Shown: positions 9,001 to 17,002, counted from the first letter of the stretch. The stretch: 64,000 nt of DNA from Deltaproteobacteria bacterium (GCA_019309485.1 JAFDGC010000007.1:43309-107308), one strand, 5' to 3'. A program made the numbers and translations. Notes: a model not told the origin generated them from the sequence alone.

Positions 9001-9179
9001 TGGAACGCTTCATTAAGGCGGATTTCAAGCCAGTTGACCGCCAGATCTTCGAGCGCATTCCGGAAAAAATAACAGGTCGTTCCCATGGCCCCGATAAAGG
9101 AAACGGCCAAAATGGGAAGAATGGAAAGCAGTATCCTGAGGTATACGGGCATCGAAACGCCTTGTTTTTCTTCTGCCAC
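6027..9179 (-). CDS. Hybrid sensor histidine kinase (sensor-HAMP-PAS-HisKA-HATPase-REC-REC-Hpt)
   Basis: The 1050-residue membrane protein has TM segments at about 12-35 and 183-205 flanking a periplasmic sensor of about 145 residues, then HAMP (205-255) and PAS (265-385). HisKA carries the phospho-accepting His407 in FLANMSHEIRTPMN. The ATPase domain (500-625) has DTGIGI and GGTGLGLAIS. A first receiver domain (645-765) has lost its key Asp. A second receiver (787-905) has Asp839 in LVLMDVQMPIMDG. A C-terminal Hpt domain has His983 in CHSIKGAAG. It is a full phosphorelay in one chain needing an external response regulator, none of which is adjacent. A binding-protein gene follows upstream on the same strand. 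Confidence 0.93.
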   Translation of the reverse strand: MAEEKQGVSMPVYLRILLSILPILAVSFIGAMGTTCYFFRNALEDLAVNWLEIRLNEAFQIVVTQEEMLKTYRLEQFAASILKAQMDAAEMIASVNVGEKGYAFAVSSWGVIEAHPDSEQVRKRIENVRWFQTMQGMKNGRLTFSGKNGRHFAVYRHFPPWEWYILVAAPEKELLGALHRTLPYVFFIAVFGGTGLVITLIFVSQRISHPLRQLAKAAERIGKGDLSARISIRRSDELGKLVIVFNQMAQRLSETLDTLKNSEKHFRLLIENASDIILLLDDKGTLRYASPSVQRVLGHSPDAIIGGSVFDHVHPEDLDSVRRAFDARLERPGMTPPLACRFRRKDGGWRSVEVIADNMLKDPAVAGIIINARDITEKKEMEGLQQAKMAAEAANRAKSEFLANMSHEIRTPMNAIVGLIHLMLKTDPNQKQRGYLTAMHRSAKILLGIINDILDFSRIEEGQLHLEETEFDIEALTDHLVDMFAEPVSEKGLELMTFFASDIPETVIGDSLRLEQVLINIVGNAVKFTEAGEILLRVSVQERRDDTIRLRFSVRDTGIGIAEEDLSNLFSPFTQADASFTRKYGGTGLGLAISKRIVTLMGGDIHVQSREGIGSEFVFTVPLKIAPSAALWIPDRRGPWAEKAALVLHGNDAFQEMMGELLSRFHIRVRAAHTLRAALTLLKAPETGKNPVRIAFINATLSDGLGIQAAKKLKASGEFHEILTVLMLPSGVQGAVETADAYALDARLEKPVRCRSLGGLLCRLFQTPDTSPKTGAPDRTRPLHSLKGLRLLLVEDNPINREVQREILTDAGIRVDVAQNGEEAVSAVRQTPYDLVLMDVQMPIMDGIQAAGKIRELPACLHLPIIAITAHTFAGERERCVAAGMNDYLAKPVDPDILFRTIARWTQRSLGKEAMHDLPAVSAFSEKRPAPVDLQEALFRMSGKQDLIDRMLKMFAESYRDAAKDLRGMLAEEKRQQAADLCHSIKGAAGTLSAKEVHAAAAGLEKAIVGNEKTAAEPLLGRLELELERVVRFIEERFSKEAPGIPGVRN

Positions 9180-9240
9180 GGTTAAGCCCTTGAACCCAGC
9201 GGTTCCCGGCCGATGGGGAACCGGTGTGGACGACGGCCCC

Positions 9241-10866
9241 CTACTCCAGCATTCGGGTGGCTTCCGTAAATTGGGGGTACAGCGCCATACTCGATTTCAA
9301 GGGGTGTCCATAATCCACATGGCGGCCCCGCAATTGACATTGAATTAAAGAAAACAAGGGGTAGGCCACCGCATCGCTGAGAATTTTGATCTGGGCATGG
9401 ACCCATAGCCGGATCTGGGATTCCGGGTCGATCTCGGCCCGGGCGGCCTCAATGAGCGCATCGGCGCCGGCGTAATGGGAGAAGTTGGTATCCGGGGTCC
9501 GGCCCGACACCACGATGGAGTCCGAGTGGAAAAACTGTGTGAGATAGGCATCGGCGTTGGGGCGGAATGCGCCGTAAACGACGATGTCGGATTCGTCGGC
9601 GCGGATCCGCCGGTGCATTTCGACATGGGGAACGATCTCAATCCGACAATGTACCCCGATTGCCTCCAACTGCCTGCCGAGAAGATCATAAGCCAAACGG
9701 TGGAACCGTATCTCCGAGCAAATGGCCTTCAAGGAAAACCCGTCGGGAAAGCCGGCTTCGGCCAACATGCGCCTGGCCTTACTGATATCCACCGCATAGT
9801 CCAGACCCAGGGCTTTGATCTCTTCATCGCTGATGCCGCCGGGCATAAGCTGCGGGGGCACCGGGGAATAGACGCCCTCTATCATGAGTTTGCCCCCCGC
9901 CCGTATAAAGGCCTCCCTGTCCAGGGCATATAATATCGCTTTCCGGATGCGACGGTCATTTAAGGGCTTTTTCGTGGTATTCAAATGGACCGTCACGACC
10001 TCTCCCACCCCGTGCAAGTCCAGCACCACTCCGGCGTCGTTCCGGATTTGTTCCAGCCAGACGGGATTTGCCGATCCCACCACGACATCGAGTGATCCCG
10101 CCCGGAGGGCTGCCTCCCGTTTCTCGATTTCGGGTATCAGGGCAACTTCGACACCCGAAAGACGAGGTTTTCCCCGAAAATAACGGTCATGGGCCGAAAG
10201 GATCACCTTCTCACCGGGAATATACTCCTTGAACGCAAAGGGACCGGTTCCGGCGGGATGCGCCTTGAAACGGCCGTATCCTTTGGACTCGATGGCGCGC
10301 TTGCTGACGATGAACCCGCCCGAATAGTTGGACACCTTGGGGAAAAAAAGAATGGAAGACAACGGTTTTTCCAAGACGATGCGCACGGTGTGGTCGCCGG
10401 CCTTTTCAAAGGTCATGCCGGCATATTCACCCGCATACGCGGAAAACGCGGGATTCGATGCCTTCTTGAAAGAAAATATCACATCATCCGCGGTCAGGGG
10501 ATACGGTTCCGTGTCCGTTCCCGGGTGAAACAGGACACCTTTTTTCAGATTGAACGTCCAGACCTGCTTCCCGTTGATCATCTGCATGTCCGGCATGGTG
10601 ACCGCCAGATCGGGTTCGATCTCCGGAGCCATGCCGGGGCGGTAGCGAAGGAGTCCGTTGAAGAGCATATCGGCAATCGCACGATCCGAAGAGGCGGATG
10701 CCAAGTGCGGGTCAAACGACCCGATTCGGCTCACATTCGTCCCGTAATGCAGTATTTTTCGAGCATTCGCGTGTTCCAGCGGCGCCGAGGCGGATGTCGT
10801 GCAGATAACGAAAAGGATCAAAAGGCAGGCATAAACGGCGGTATGAAAAGGGCGGATCATCCTCAT
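9241..10866 (-). CDS. ABC-type oligopeptide/nickel-family substrate-binding protein (SBP_bac_5)
   Basis: A 541-residue exported solute-binding protein. The start at 10866 was chosen because GGGAGG precedes it and a signal peptide follows at once (basic MRMIRPF, hydrophobic core AVYACLLILFVI, TTSASA cleavage region). Family 5 features include GSFDPHLASASSD, YDWAF-type hydrophobic blocks, the LTADDVIFSF motif and the GVYSPVPPQLMPGG region. Such proteins deliver peptides, nickel or other ligands to an ABC permease. No permease or ATPase lies beside it. It is upstream on the same strand as the hybrid sensor kinase, 61 bp away, so it may instead feed signals to that kinase's periplasmic domain. 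That link is inference. Confidence 0.85.
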   Translation of the reverse strand: MRMIRPFHTAVYACLLILFVICTTSASAPLEHANARKILHYGTNVSRIGSFDPHLASASSDRAIADMLFNGLLRYRPGMAPEIEPDLAVTMPDMQMINGKQVWTFNLKKGVLFHPGTDTEPYPLTADDVIFSFKKASNPAFSAYAGEYAGMTFEKAGDHTVRIVLEKPLSSILFFPKVSNYSGGFIVSKRAIESKGYGRFKAHPAGTGPFAFKEYIPGEKVILSAHDRYFRGKPRLSGVEVALIPEIEKREAALRAGSLDVVVGSANPVWLEQIRNDAGVVLDLHGVGEVVTVHLNTTKKPLNDRRIRKAILYALDREAFIRAGGKLMIEGVYSPVPPQLMPGGISDEEIKALGLDYAVDISKARRMLAEAGFPDGFSLKAICSEIRFHRLAYDLLGRQLEAIGVHCRIEIVPHVEMHRRIRADESDIVVYGAFRPNADAYLTQFFHSDSIVVSGRTPDTNFSHYAGADALIEAARAEIDPESQIRLWVHAQIKILSDAVAYPLFSLIQCQLRGRHVDYGHPLKSSMALYPQFTEATRMLE

Positions 10867-10976
10867 CGACAACCTCCCGGCGGCGGGTCCGCAAGTTTGG
10901 GGTGCGCTGCCGCACGGCCAATGGAAACGAGACCTTTGCAAAACGCCCCTTTTTGCCCAATTTCTGCGTCAGGCTC

Positions 10977-11033
10977 AAATTTTAATCCTCGAAATACTCA
11001 ATGTATTCCTGTGGTTAAAATTTTCGCCTTCCT
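10977..11033. repeat. AT-rich imperfect inverted repeat
   Basis: AAATTTTAA...AATAC-TCA-ATGTATT...TTAAAATTT forms a long AT-rich hairpin between the ABC-F gene end and the upstream binding-protein start. No second copy was found in this window. It could be a remnant of a small mobile repeat or a regulatory structure. Confidence 0.45.
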
Positions 11034-11116
11034 TGAACTTGAAGATAGATGAGATCGGAATCCGGCGCAAGTTTAAAATCGGAGATCGACTCCCAGGAGA
11101 AAGCTTTCCATTTTAT

Positions 11117-12988
11117 TTAGGGGTCTTCGACCGATTCCGGTTGCAGGGCGTATCTTTTCTCAAGGACTTCCTTTTCAAGGTACAGTTTTTCCAGGGCATC
11201 GAATTGGTAATCGATTTCCTGGCGGTACCGGTTGACCTCGATGGATCGGGCGGCGATGCGCATCCCGTCTTTTTCTTTGGAGGCGCGGATGAGATCGGCC
11301 TGGGCGTTTTCCAATTCCCGTTCGAGGGTTTCGATGCGGTGTTCCACGCCGGCGATGGCGTGCAACAAGGGGTTGAGGTGCCGCGAGCGGGCTTTGATGA
11401 TCTTGGAACGTTCTTTTCGCAGGGCTTTTTTGTTCTTCCGTTCTTCGACGGGATCCTGGCCGGGGGCGGGATCGGCCTCCGAAGCGGCGGAGGCTTCGGC
11501 GGCGTCGTCTTCCCATCCTCCGGCTTCCAGAAAGTCCTGATAGCCGCCTTGGAAGATCTCCACGCGGTCCTTTTGAAAAACGATGAGCCGGTTTGCCAAT
11601 GCATGCAGATACATTTCATTGTGGGTCACCAGGATCACCGCACCGTCAAAGGCATCGAGGGCCGCCAACAGGGCATCGGCGGACTCCATGTCGAGGTGGT
11701 TGGTGGGTTCATCCAGAAGGAGCAGGTTCACGGGTGTGGCAATGACTTTCCCCAAAAGGACCCGGGCCTTTTCACCGCCGGACAGCACCGCGATTCGCTT
11801 CAAGGCATCATCGCCTTCAAAAAGCATGGCCCCGCAGATGTTGCGGGCCGCGGCATAATCCCCGTCGGCGAGGCTCGACTGGATCTCCTGGACCACCGTA
11901 AACGAATCCCGCAGGCGATGGACGTGGGTCTGCTCGTAGAACCCCACGGCGGCATCCGGATGATATCCGATACTCCCGGCCCCCGGCGCCAGGGATCCCG
12001 CCAGCACCTTCAAAAGGGTGGTTTTGCCCTTTCCGTTGGGGCCCACCACCCCGATCCGATCCGTGGAATGAACGGTGAATCGAAGGTCGGAAAACAAGGG
12101 CGCATGACGAGGATATGCAAAGGACAGGTCGTCGACGCTCAAAAGCTGCTTCCCTTCGAACGGCCGATAGCTGAAACGAAATTCCAGGTCGCGGATTTTC
12201 TCCAGTTTCTCCGCCTTTTGTTTTTTTGCCATTGTCTTGATCCGGCTTTGAACCAGGCCGGCCAGGCGGGCCTTGGCGCGAAAACGGGTGATAAACTGGG
12301 TGATCTCCTGTCTTCTCCGTTCGTCCTTTAAGCGCGTCTTCTCGTAGATTTCTTCTTCCTGCGCGATCTGGGTGTAGTATTTTTCCGTGTTCCCGGCGAT
12401 CTTTTTGATCTTTTTCCGATGGATGCCCATGGTATGGGTCACGACGCTGTCCATGAAAGAACGGTCGTGGGTGATGAGAACGAGCTCCCGGGACCACCCC
12501 GACAAATACCGCTCGACCCATCGAATGGAGGTGATATCCAGGTAGTTGGTGGGCTCATCCAAAAGGAGGAGGTCGGGCTCCGAAACCAGGGTTTTGGCCA
12601 GATTCAAGCGCACCTGGAACCCCCCGGAAAGGGTCTCCGGCCGGGCCTTCATCTGGCTCCGGGAAAAACCCAGGCCCGCCAGGATTTTTTCCACTTTCCA
12701 GTGATGATCTTTTTCGACGGCCGGAAGTCCCCGCATTCCCTCTTCCAGGACCGTTTTTTCGGTAAACTCCAGGTGCTGTGCCAAGTAACCGAGACGGTAG
12801 TTTTTGGGGATCGAAAGGGCCCCGGAATCGTAGGCTTCTTCTCCGAGGAGGATCTTCAGCAACGTGGTTTTTCCGTGTCCGTTTCTTCCCACCAGCCCCA
12901 CGCGCTCTTTGGGGTTGATCTTGAAGCTGATGCGGTCGAACAGGATTCGTGCCCCGTAGCTTTTGGTCAACTGATCCACGGCGATCAT
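11117..12988 (-). CDS. ABC-F family ATP-binding protein (Uup/EttA-like)
   Basis: A 623-residue soluble protein with two ABC cassettes and no membrane domain. Cassette 1 has Walker A GRNGHGKTT (about residue 35), signature LSGGFQ and Walker B LLLLDEPTNYLD. Cassette 2 has GPNGKGKTT, signature LSGGEK and LLLLDEPTNHLD. Between them is the charged P-site-tRNA-interaction linker rich in Arg and Lys, and the C-terminal 80 residues are a predicted coiled coil, as in Uup. ABC-F proteins act on ribosomes, resolving stalled states or giving antibiotic protection. Length is normal. It is monocistronic in appearance. The exact subfamily cannot be fixed by eye. Confidence 0.92.
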   Translation of the reverse strand: MIAVDQLTKSYGARILFDRISFKINPKERVGLVGRNGHGKTTLLKILLGEEAYDSGALSIPKNYRLGYLAQHLEFTEKTVLEEGMRGLPAVEKDHHWKVEKILAGLGFSRSQMKARPETLSGGFQVRLNLAKTLVSEPDLLLLDEPTNYLDITSIRWVERYLSGWSRELVLITHDRSFMDSVVTHTMGIHRKKIKKIAGNTEKYYTQIAQEEEIYEKTRLKDERRRQEITQFITRFRAKARLAGLVQSRIKTMAKKQKAEKLEKIRDLEFRFSYRPFEGKQLLSVDDLSFAYPRHAPLFSDLRFTVHSTDRIGVVGPNGKGKTTLLKVLAGSLAPGAGSIGYHPDAAVGFYEQTHVHRLRDSFTVVQEIQSSLADGDYAAARNICGAMLFEGDDALKRIAVLSGGEKARVLLGKVIATPVNLLLLDEPTNHLDMESADALLAALDAFDGAVILVTHNEMYLHALANRLIVFQKDRVEIFQGGYQDFLEAGGWEDDAAEASAASEADPAPGQDPVEERKNKKALRKERSKIIKARSRHLNPLLHAIAGVEHRIETLERELENAQADLIRASKEKDGMRIAARSIEVNRYRQEIDYQFDALEKLYLEKEVLEKRYALQPESVEDP

Positions 12989-13043
12989 GGCCGTTTCTCC
13001 GGATGCCGTTTTCCTGTTTCAGGGCATGGGTTCAGATGTATGT

Positions 13044-13256
13044 TCATTGCGGTTCAACGTCCTTTCTTTCTAAAAGGGAGAAACCGGCGTCTTGAATAAA
13101 CACCGCCGCCCGGTGGATCCCGGCGTAATACGAGTGGTTTCCGGTGACCGCCATCTTTCCGCCTTCCGGGGTAGCGGGGCGCTTCAATACACCGAATGTG
13201 CGCTTTCGAACACGCGAAGACAGGGGTTGATATTTTTTTAACAAAAGCCTTGACAT
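13044..13256 (-). pseudogene. Fragment resembling a calcineurin-like metallophosphoesterase
   Basis: The short frame contains GGKMAVTGNHSYYAGI, then FIQDAGFSLL. This matches the segment around the GNHE metal-binding motif of membrane-type metallophosphoesterases (usual form: VTGNHEYYAG). The Glu of GNHE is Ser here, and neither the upstream GDxxD motif nor the downstream GHTH motif is present. It is best read as a gene remnant. It could also be a coincidental frame, but the length of the match makes that less likely. Confidence 0.45.
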
Positions 13257-13275
13257 ACAGGATATTGTATATTAA
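13250..13275 (+). promoter_or_regulatory. Possible promoter region of the histone-like gene
   Basis: TTGACA at 13250-13255 is followed by an AT-rich stretch with TATATT and TATTAA. The spacing to either is shorter than the usual 16-18 bp, so the assignment is weak. It is the most AT-rich, promoter-like segment upstream of the Lys/Ala-rich protein gene at 13375. Confidence 0.3.
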
Positions 13276-13374
13276 GAGCCAGTCAACCACAAAATAGAGC
13301 ATAGAAGGTGCACACTTCTTTACTTAGGGGCACGGTCGTAAAGTTCCATCCATTAACCCATTCTGGAGGATGCC

Positions 13375-13563
13375 ATGGCAACAGCAAAAAAGACCACGAC
13401 CGCTAAAAAGACCACGGCTGCAAAAAAACCCGCCGCAACAAAAAAACCCGCCGCAACAAAAAAGACCGCCGCAACAAAAAAGACCGCCGCAACAAAAAAG
13501 ACCGCCGCCGCAAAGAAAACCGCCGCAACAAAAAAACCAACCGCCGCAAAGAAAAAGAAATAG
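13375..13563 (+). CDS. Histone H1-like Lys/Ala/Thr-rich repeat protein
   Basis: A 62-residue protein made of about ten tandem hexapeptides of the form (T/P)AATKK or TAAAKK, ending in four lysines. The DNA shows matching 18-bp repeats. A strong GGAGG lies 8 bp before the ATG and a clear terminator follows at 13588, so this is a real gene and not an artefact. The composition matches the C-terminal tail of eukaryotic H1 and bacterial H1-like proteins (chlamydial Hc1, AlgP), which bind DNA electrostatically. A role in nucleoid compaction is inference. The repeats make copy-number variation between strains likely. Confidence 0.8.
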   Translation: MATAKKTTTAKKTTAAKKPAATKKPAATKKTAATKKTAATKKTAAAKKTAATKKPTAAKKKK

Positions 13564-13587
13564 CGTTCCACAGGCCCTTAAGTAAGG

Positions 13588-13620
13588 AACGGGGAGGCAC
13601 ACCGCCGCCCCGTTTTTTTT
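13588..13620 (+). terminator. Rho-independent terminator of the histone-like gene
   Basis: The stem AACGGGG pairs with CCCCGTT around a 13-base loop and is followed by eight T. It lies 25 bp beyond the stop codon of the Lys/Ala-rich gene. Confidence 0.85.
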
Positions 13621-13728
13621 ACCGCCTTTTTAATGGAAAGGGCCTTTAAACCGCAGCATTTTTCCCTTGCAACCGCCCGCTTATTAATAATAGATTTAAA
13701 GGATCCATACAAGGCGTTTTTCCGGTTC

Positions 13729-13812
13729 GAACCGCAACAGCGAGCGCCTTCCCTGCAGCGCGTTGGCTCGAGGCGGAAAGCCCGCCATGCGGGACTGCGG
13801 GGTGGCTTCAAA
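13729..13812 (+). repeat. Dispersed structured repeat, family B, copy 2 (shortened)
   Basis: It begins GAACCGCAACAGCGAGCGC and ends CTGCGGGGTGGCTTCAA, as in the fuller copies at 57280-57387 (inverted) and 59194-59305, but is shorter in the middle. The ends contain inverted CCCTGCAG/CTGCGGGG blocks. It lies just upstream of the ribosome site of the metallohydrolase gene. Confidence 0.7.
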
Positions 13813-13873
13813 CGGGGCGCGGTCCTTGCGCCCGGACATTTCTTTCCGGACCCGTACATCAGGAGGCCGTTTT

Positions 13874-14608
13874 ATGAGACCGATTCTTTTTTTCCTTCTT
13901 TTTTCAAGCGCCCTGGGTTCGACCGCAACGGACGCGCATGCCTTTGAGACGGACCGGATCCCGACTTCCGACGGGGATTTGACGATCACCTTCATCGGTC
14001 ATGGCACACTCATGTTCACGTTTCACAACAACGTGATCCATGTGGACCCTTACGGCAAATTGGCCGACTATTCCAAACTTCCGAAAGCGGACCTGATTCT
14101 GATTACCCACGCCCACAGGGATCATCTAGACCCGGAGGCCATCGCTGCTGTTTCCACCGAAAAAACGATTCAGGTGTACTCCCGTGACTGTGCCGACGCG
14201 CTGAGCAAAGGGATCCTCATGGAAAACGGGGACGTGAAAACCGTGTTGGGTCTGACCCTCCAAGCGGTGCCGGCCTATAATCTCGTGCACAAGCGGCCGT
14301 CCGGGGAAATTTTTCATCCCAAAGGAAAGGGAAACGGATACATCATCACTTTCGGAGACAAACGCGTCTATGTGGCGGGAGACACCGAAAACACAAGGGA
14401 GATGAAGGCCCTGAAGGATATCGACGTGGCCTTTTTACCCATGAACCTGCCATATACCATGACGCCGGAGATGGTGGCCGACGCCGCCTTGGCCTTTCGG
14501 CCGAAGATTTTGTACCCGTATCATTTCAGCGACACGAATCCCCACCGCCTCCTGGACCTGATGAAGGATACCCGGGATATAGATGTCCGCATCCGAAAGA
14601 TGCAATAG
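13874..14608 (+). CDS. Secreted metallo-beta-lactamase-fold hydrolase (UlaG-like)
   Basis: A 244-residue protein. The start at 13874 has AGGAGG seven bases upstream and gives a good signal peptide (MRPILFFLLFSSALGS, cleavage after DAHA). The mature part has the metal-binding motif THAHRDHLD (about residues 78-86), GHGTLMF near the start as in UlaG/RomA-like proteins, and the later GDTENT and PYHF segments that supply further ligands. This branch of the family holds lactonases and phosphodiesterases; a periplasmic location is predicted. Substrate unknown. It sits alone between the histone-like gene and the convergent arylsulfotransferase-like gene. Confidence 0.85.
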   Translation: MRPILFFLLFSSALGSTATDAHAFETDRIPTSDGDLTITFIGHGTLMFTFHNNVIHVDPYGKLADYSKLPKADLILITHAHRDHLDPEAIAAVSTEKTIQVYSRDCADALSKGILMENGDVKTVLGLTLQAVPAYNLVHKRPSGEIFHPKGKGNGYIITFGDKRVYVAGDTENTREMKALKDIDVAFLPMNLPYTMTPEMVADAALAFRPKILYPYHFSDTNPHRLLDLMKDTRDIDVRIRKMQ

Positions 14609-14641
14609 GCGAGGATTTCCAGGAACGAAATTGAGCGCTTT

Positions 14642-16090
14642 TTATTTCGGTTCGTCATCATCCAGGTCGGCCTGCACGCACAAGGCGGAGGAACTTCGGT
14701 AGGGCAACACGCCTTCCACGTTCACCACGCGGCGGGGGCCCGGAGGGGCCGCGCCGGGAACCCGGAAGGTGGTCACGTCGAGGGGTTCGATGGGAACCTC
14801 CCGAGGCGCTTCGAGCTGGGGAATCCATGAATACGGGACCCGGTACGCCCGGTAGACCATGTTCATCCGCATGAGCTTCCCCCAGAACGGGCTGATATAT
14901 TCCCAAACGATTTCGTGGCCGGCCGTCACTTCGAAGATACGCCCCCCGGACCCTTCCGTGATCAAGGTGTTTCCGTTGGGAAGCCGCTGGGCCGAACTGA
15001 TGAAAGGGCTGTAAAACCGGTTACTGTCCATGGGATGCACCAGGCCGGCTTCCTTGGGCGTATATTGCCAGACGATTTCCAGGGATACAGGATCGAATTC
15101 GACCACCCGGGAATAATCCCTCAACACGTTCTTGATCCCCGTCGGCGCGCCTGGATTGGGGGCCCCGTAGCCGGCCCATCCCCCGTTGTCGAAGACGAGG
15201 ATATTCCCTTCCCCGGGAAGCCCCCGGGGAATCATGTGGGCATGGTGCTGCCCGATCATCCATCCCAGGGCTTTGAGTTTATTATCGATCCCATAATCCG
15301 GTCCGATCTTCCAGGCGATCTTTCCGGATGTCTTGTCGATGATGGCGATGATATTCGTCTCCCGGGCGTCCCAAATGATATTGTCGGGATGAAAGCGTTC
15401 ATCCCCGGCATCGTACCATCGATTGGGCCCCAGCACTGACATGGAATTGATGTGCATCCAGTCCCCCATCCCGCCGCCGGCGGGCCGCATGTTGGGATTC
15501 CGACACAGGATGTTTTTGGCCTCTTCGGAAAACGCGAAGGATTCGAAATGGTCGCTGCATACCCATTCCCAAACCACGTCCCCCTCCCATGTCACCTCGA
15601 TGATCACGTCGTCGAGGAGCATCTTATCGGTGATCTCGGGATTCCTCAGATTCTTGTGCGATAGAATCAAGGTATTGCCTTCGGTCACCTTGGGATCCAT
15701 CCCCGGGACAAAGTATCCCACCGGATTTCCTTCCCGCTGGAAGTCATGGTGCTGCCGGGCCATCCATCGGGGGGATTCTCCGGGATCCTCGATGTATTCA
15801 TATCGATCGAATTTCCATACGATATTTCCGTCCCAGTCCGCCTGGACCACATCCACGTAATCCTGCATACCGAAGGCCGTGTGCCGCTCCCCGGAGCTTC
15901 CCAGGATGTGCCCTCCGGGAAGAAGCTTGTTGGGCAGGCCGTGGAAGCCCTCCCACAATTGGACTTCGGCGCCGTTCATGTCGATCACCAGGGCGCCGCG
16001 CTCCCGGGCCTGGAACACGGTGTAGCCGTTGAAACATCTTTTCGGATCATAAATCGTCGTTCCGGTGGGATATACGGACGGATAGGTCAT
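14642..16090 (-). CDS. Arylsulfotransferase (ASST)-family protein
   Basis: A 482-residue beta-propeller-type protein with repeated W-E/W-K motifs (NGAEVQLWEGF, DGNIVWKFDRY, GDVVWEWVCSDHF, SGKIAWKIGPDYG, SLEIVWQYTP, GHEIVWEYISP). It has the conserved histidines of ASST enzymes in QHHDFQREGNPVGYF, DWMHINS and GQHHAHMIPRG. PAPS-independent ASST moves sulfate between phenolic compounds. There is no signal peptide, whereas classical AssT is periplasmic. It is the last gene of a minus-strand run after TctCBA and the glutaredoxin fusion, suggesting a joint role in uptake and handling of an organic acid or sulfated aromatic. Function within the family is inferred. Confidence 0.75.
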   Translation of the reverse strand: MTYPSVYPTGTTIYDPKRCFNGYTVFQARERGALVIDMNGAEVQLWEGFHGLPNKLLPGGHILGSSGERHTAFGMQDYVDVVQADWDGNIVWKFDRYEYIEDPGESPRWMARQHHDFQREGNPVGYFVPGMDPKVTEGNTLILSHKNLRNPEITDKMLLDDVIIEVTWEGDVVWEWVCSDHFESFAFSEEAKNILCRNPNMRPAGGGMGDWMHINSMSVLGPNRWYDAGDERFHPDNIIWDARETNIIAIIDKTSGKIAWKIGPDYGIDNKLKALGWMIGQHHAHMIPRGLPGEGNILVFDNGGWAGYGAPNPGAPTGIKNVLRDYSRVVEFDPVSLEIVWQYTPKEAGLVHPMDSNRFYSPFISSAQRLPNGNTLITEGSGGRIFEVTAGHEIVWEYISPFWGKLMRMNMVYRAYRVPYSWIPQLEAPREVPIEPLDVTTFRVPGAAPPGPRRVVNVEGVLPYRSSSALCVQADLDDDEPK

Positions 16091-16138
16091 GTTTCATTTC
16101 CCTCCCTTGCGTTTTTCTGCCATGGTTTCCAGGAACCT

Positions 16139-17002
16139 TTAAAGAGGCGATTCTTCTTTCTTTTCGATTTCCGTAAACACCTGATACCGCCGGGCCCGGC
16201 TCCGGTATGGGAAAAGATCGCCTTGCGAAAACGACTGACGGGGCTTTTCCGGGTCTTCGTTTTCACCATTCCAGCATCCTGCGGCCACCACGCACGGGTG
16301 CCTGTCGCTCCCGGTGGTTTCCTGAATCATCCGCGCCGCCTCCCCGATGTCTTCCGGGGTCAAGACACCATATGCGGGAGCGTCTCCCGGTTTCCGGGGG
16401 AAACCGGAAATTACCAGACGGAAGCGGTATTCGGGAAAACGAACCACAAGGCGCAGGGACGCCCGGATCTCCTGGAGAATGCGGTCATTGCCGAAGACTT
16501 CCCGGTAGATGCCCGGCGGTCCCAGGACATCCATGACCAGGCGGTGTGCCAGGTTTTCCTTTAAGATCTTTTCCAGGACTGCCGCCTGCCGCCCGTCGGT
16601 GTGAAGGACCGTCTTCATACCGCATGCATTGAGATGGCGAAGTATCGATAACAGGGCGTCTGTTTGAGCGGGATCGTCCCCGGCAAGGGATAACCCGTCG
16701 ATCCACTCGTGCGTGCGTGTGGAGGCGCGGACAAGGCCGTCGAGCCCTTTCCCGGCCGTCAGGTACGCCAGTGAAGGCCCCAAACCCTGCCGGATTTCCG
16801 GGCCATCCACGAGAATCGGGAACTCGATGCCGTCTTTGCCGCGATGAACGGCGGTGCGGTGCCGCGCATAAAAAGATGTAAAATCCGCCTTCCCCCCGGA
16901 TTTGATATCCTTTTCGTCAAAGGAGATTCCTCGCTCGTTAAGGAATCGCTTTAACACGTTGCACCGCAGGCAGTCGGTGGCTGTAAATACCGTCAAGGCC
17001 AT
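16139..17002 (-). CDS. Glutaredoxin-like domain fused to an NrdG-like domain lacking the radical-SAM cluster
   Basis: A 287-residue protein starting at ATG 17002, overlapping the end of tctA by 10 nt. Residues 1-90 are glutaredoxin-like: FTATDCLRCNVLKRFL with a CxxC pair, FDEKDI, then GIEFPILVDG and QGLGPSLAYL. Residues 95-250 align by eye with the second half of NrdG/PflA-type activases: EWIDGLSLAGDDPAQ against DGVVLSGGEPTLQ, GMKTVLHTDG against GFSVKLDTNG, and RLVMDVLGPP against YVAMDIKTDP. The CxxxCxxC cluster that makes such proteins radical SAM enzymes is absent, its place being taken by the redox domain. Its role is unknown. Its setting is between a Tct transporter and an arylsulfotransferase-like gene. 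Confidence 0.7.
   Translation of the reverse strand: MALTVFTATDCLRCNVLKRFLNERGISFDEKDIKSGGKADFTSFYARHRTAVHRGKDGIEFPILVDGPEIRQGLGPSLAYLTAGKGLDGLVRASTRTHEWIDGLSLAGDDPAQTDALLSILRHLNACGMKTVLHTDGRQAAVLEKILKENLAHRLVMDVLGPPGIYREVFGNDRILQEIRASLRLVVRFPEYRFRLVISGFPRKPGDAPAYGVLTPEDIGEAARMIQETTGSDRHPCVVAAGCWNGENEDPEKPRQSFSQGDLFPYRSRARRYQVFTEIEKKEESPL

Noticed and set aside
11033..12331. 432-residue frame opposite the ABC-F gene
   Set aside because: Shadow of the ABC-F gene with no ribosome site or homology.
13421..13560. Regular repeats considered as a CRISPR array
   Set aside because: 18-bp coding repeats without spacers; no cas genes nearby.
13324..13602. Phe/Cys/Gly-rich frames opposite the histone-like gene
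   Set aside because: Mirror image of the 18-bp repeats; the plus strand has the ribosome site and terminator.
13721..13740. GGTTCGAACC considered as a tRNA T-arm
   Set aside because: No acceptor or anticodon stem fits; it is the start of a family B repeat.
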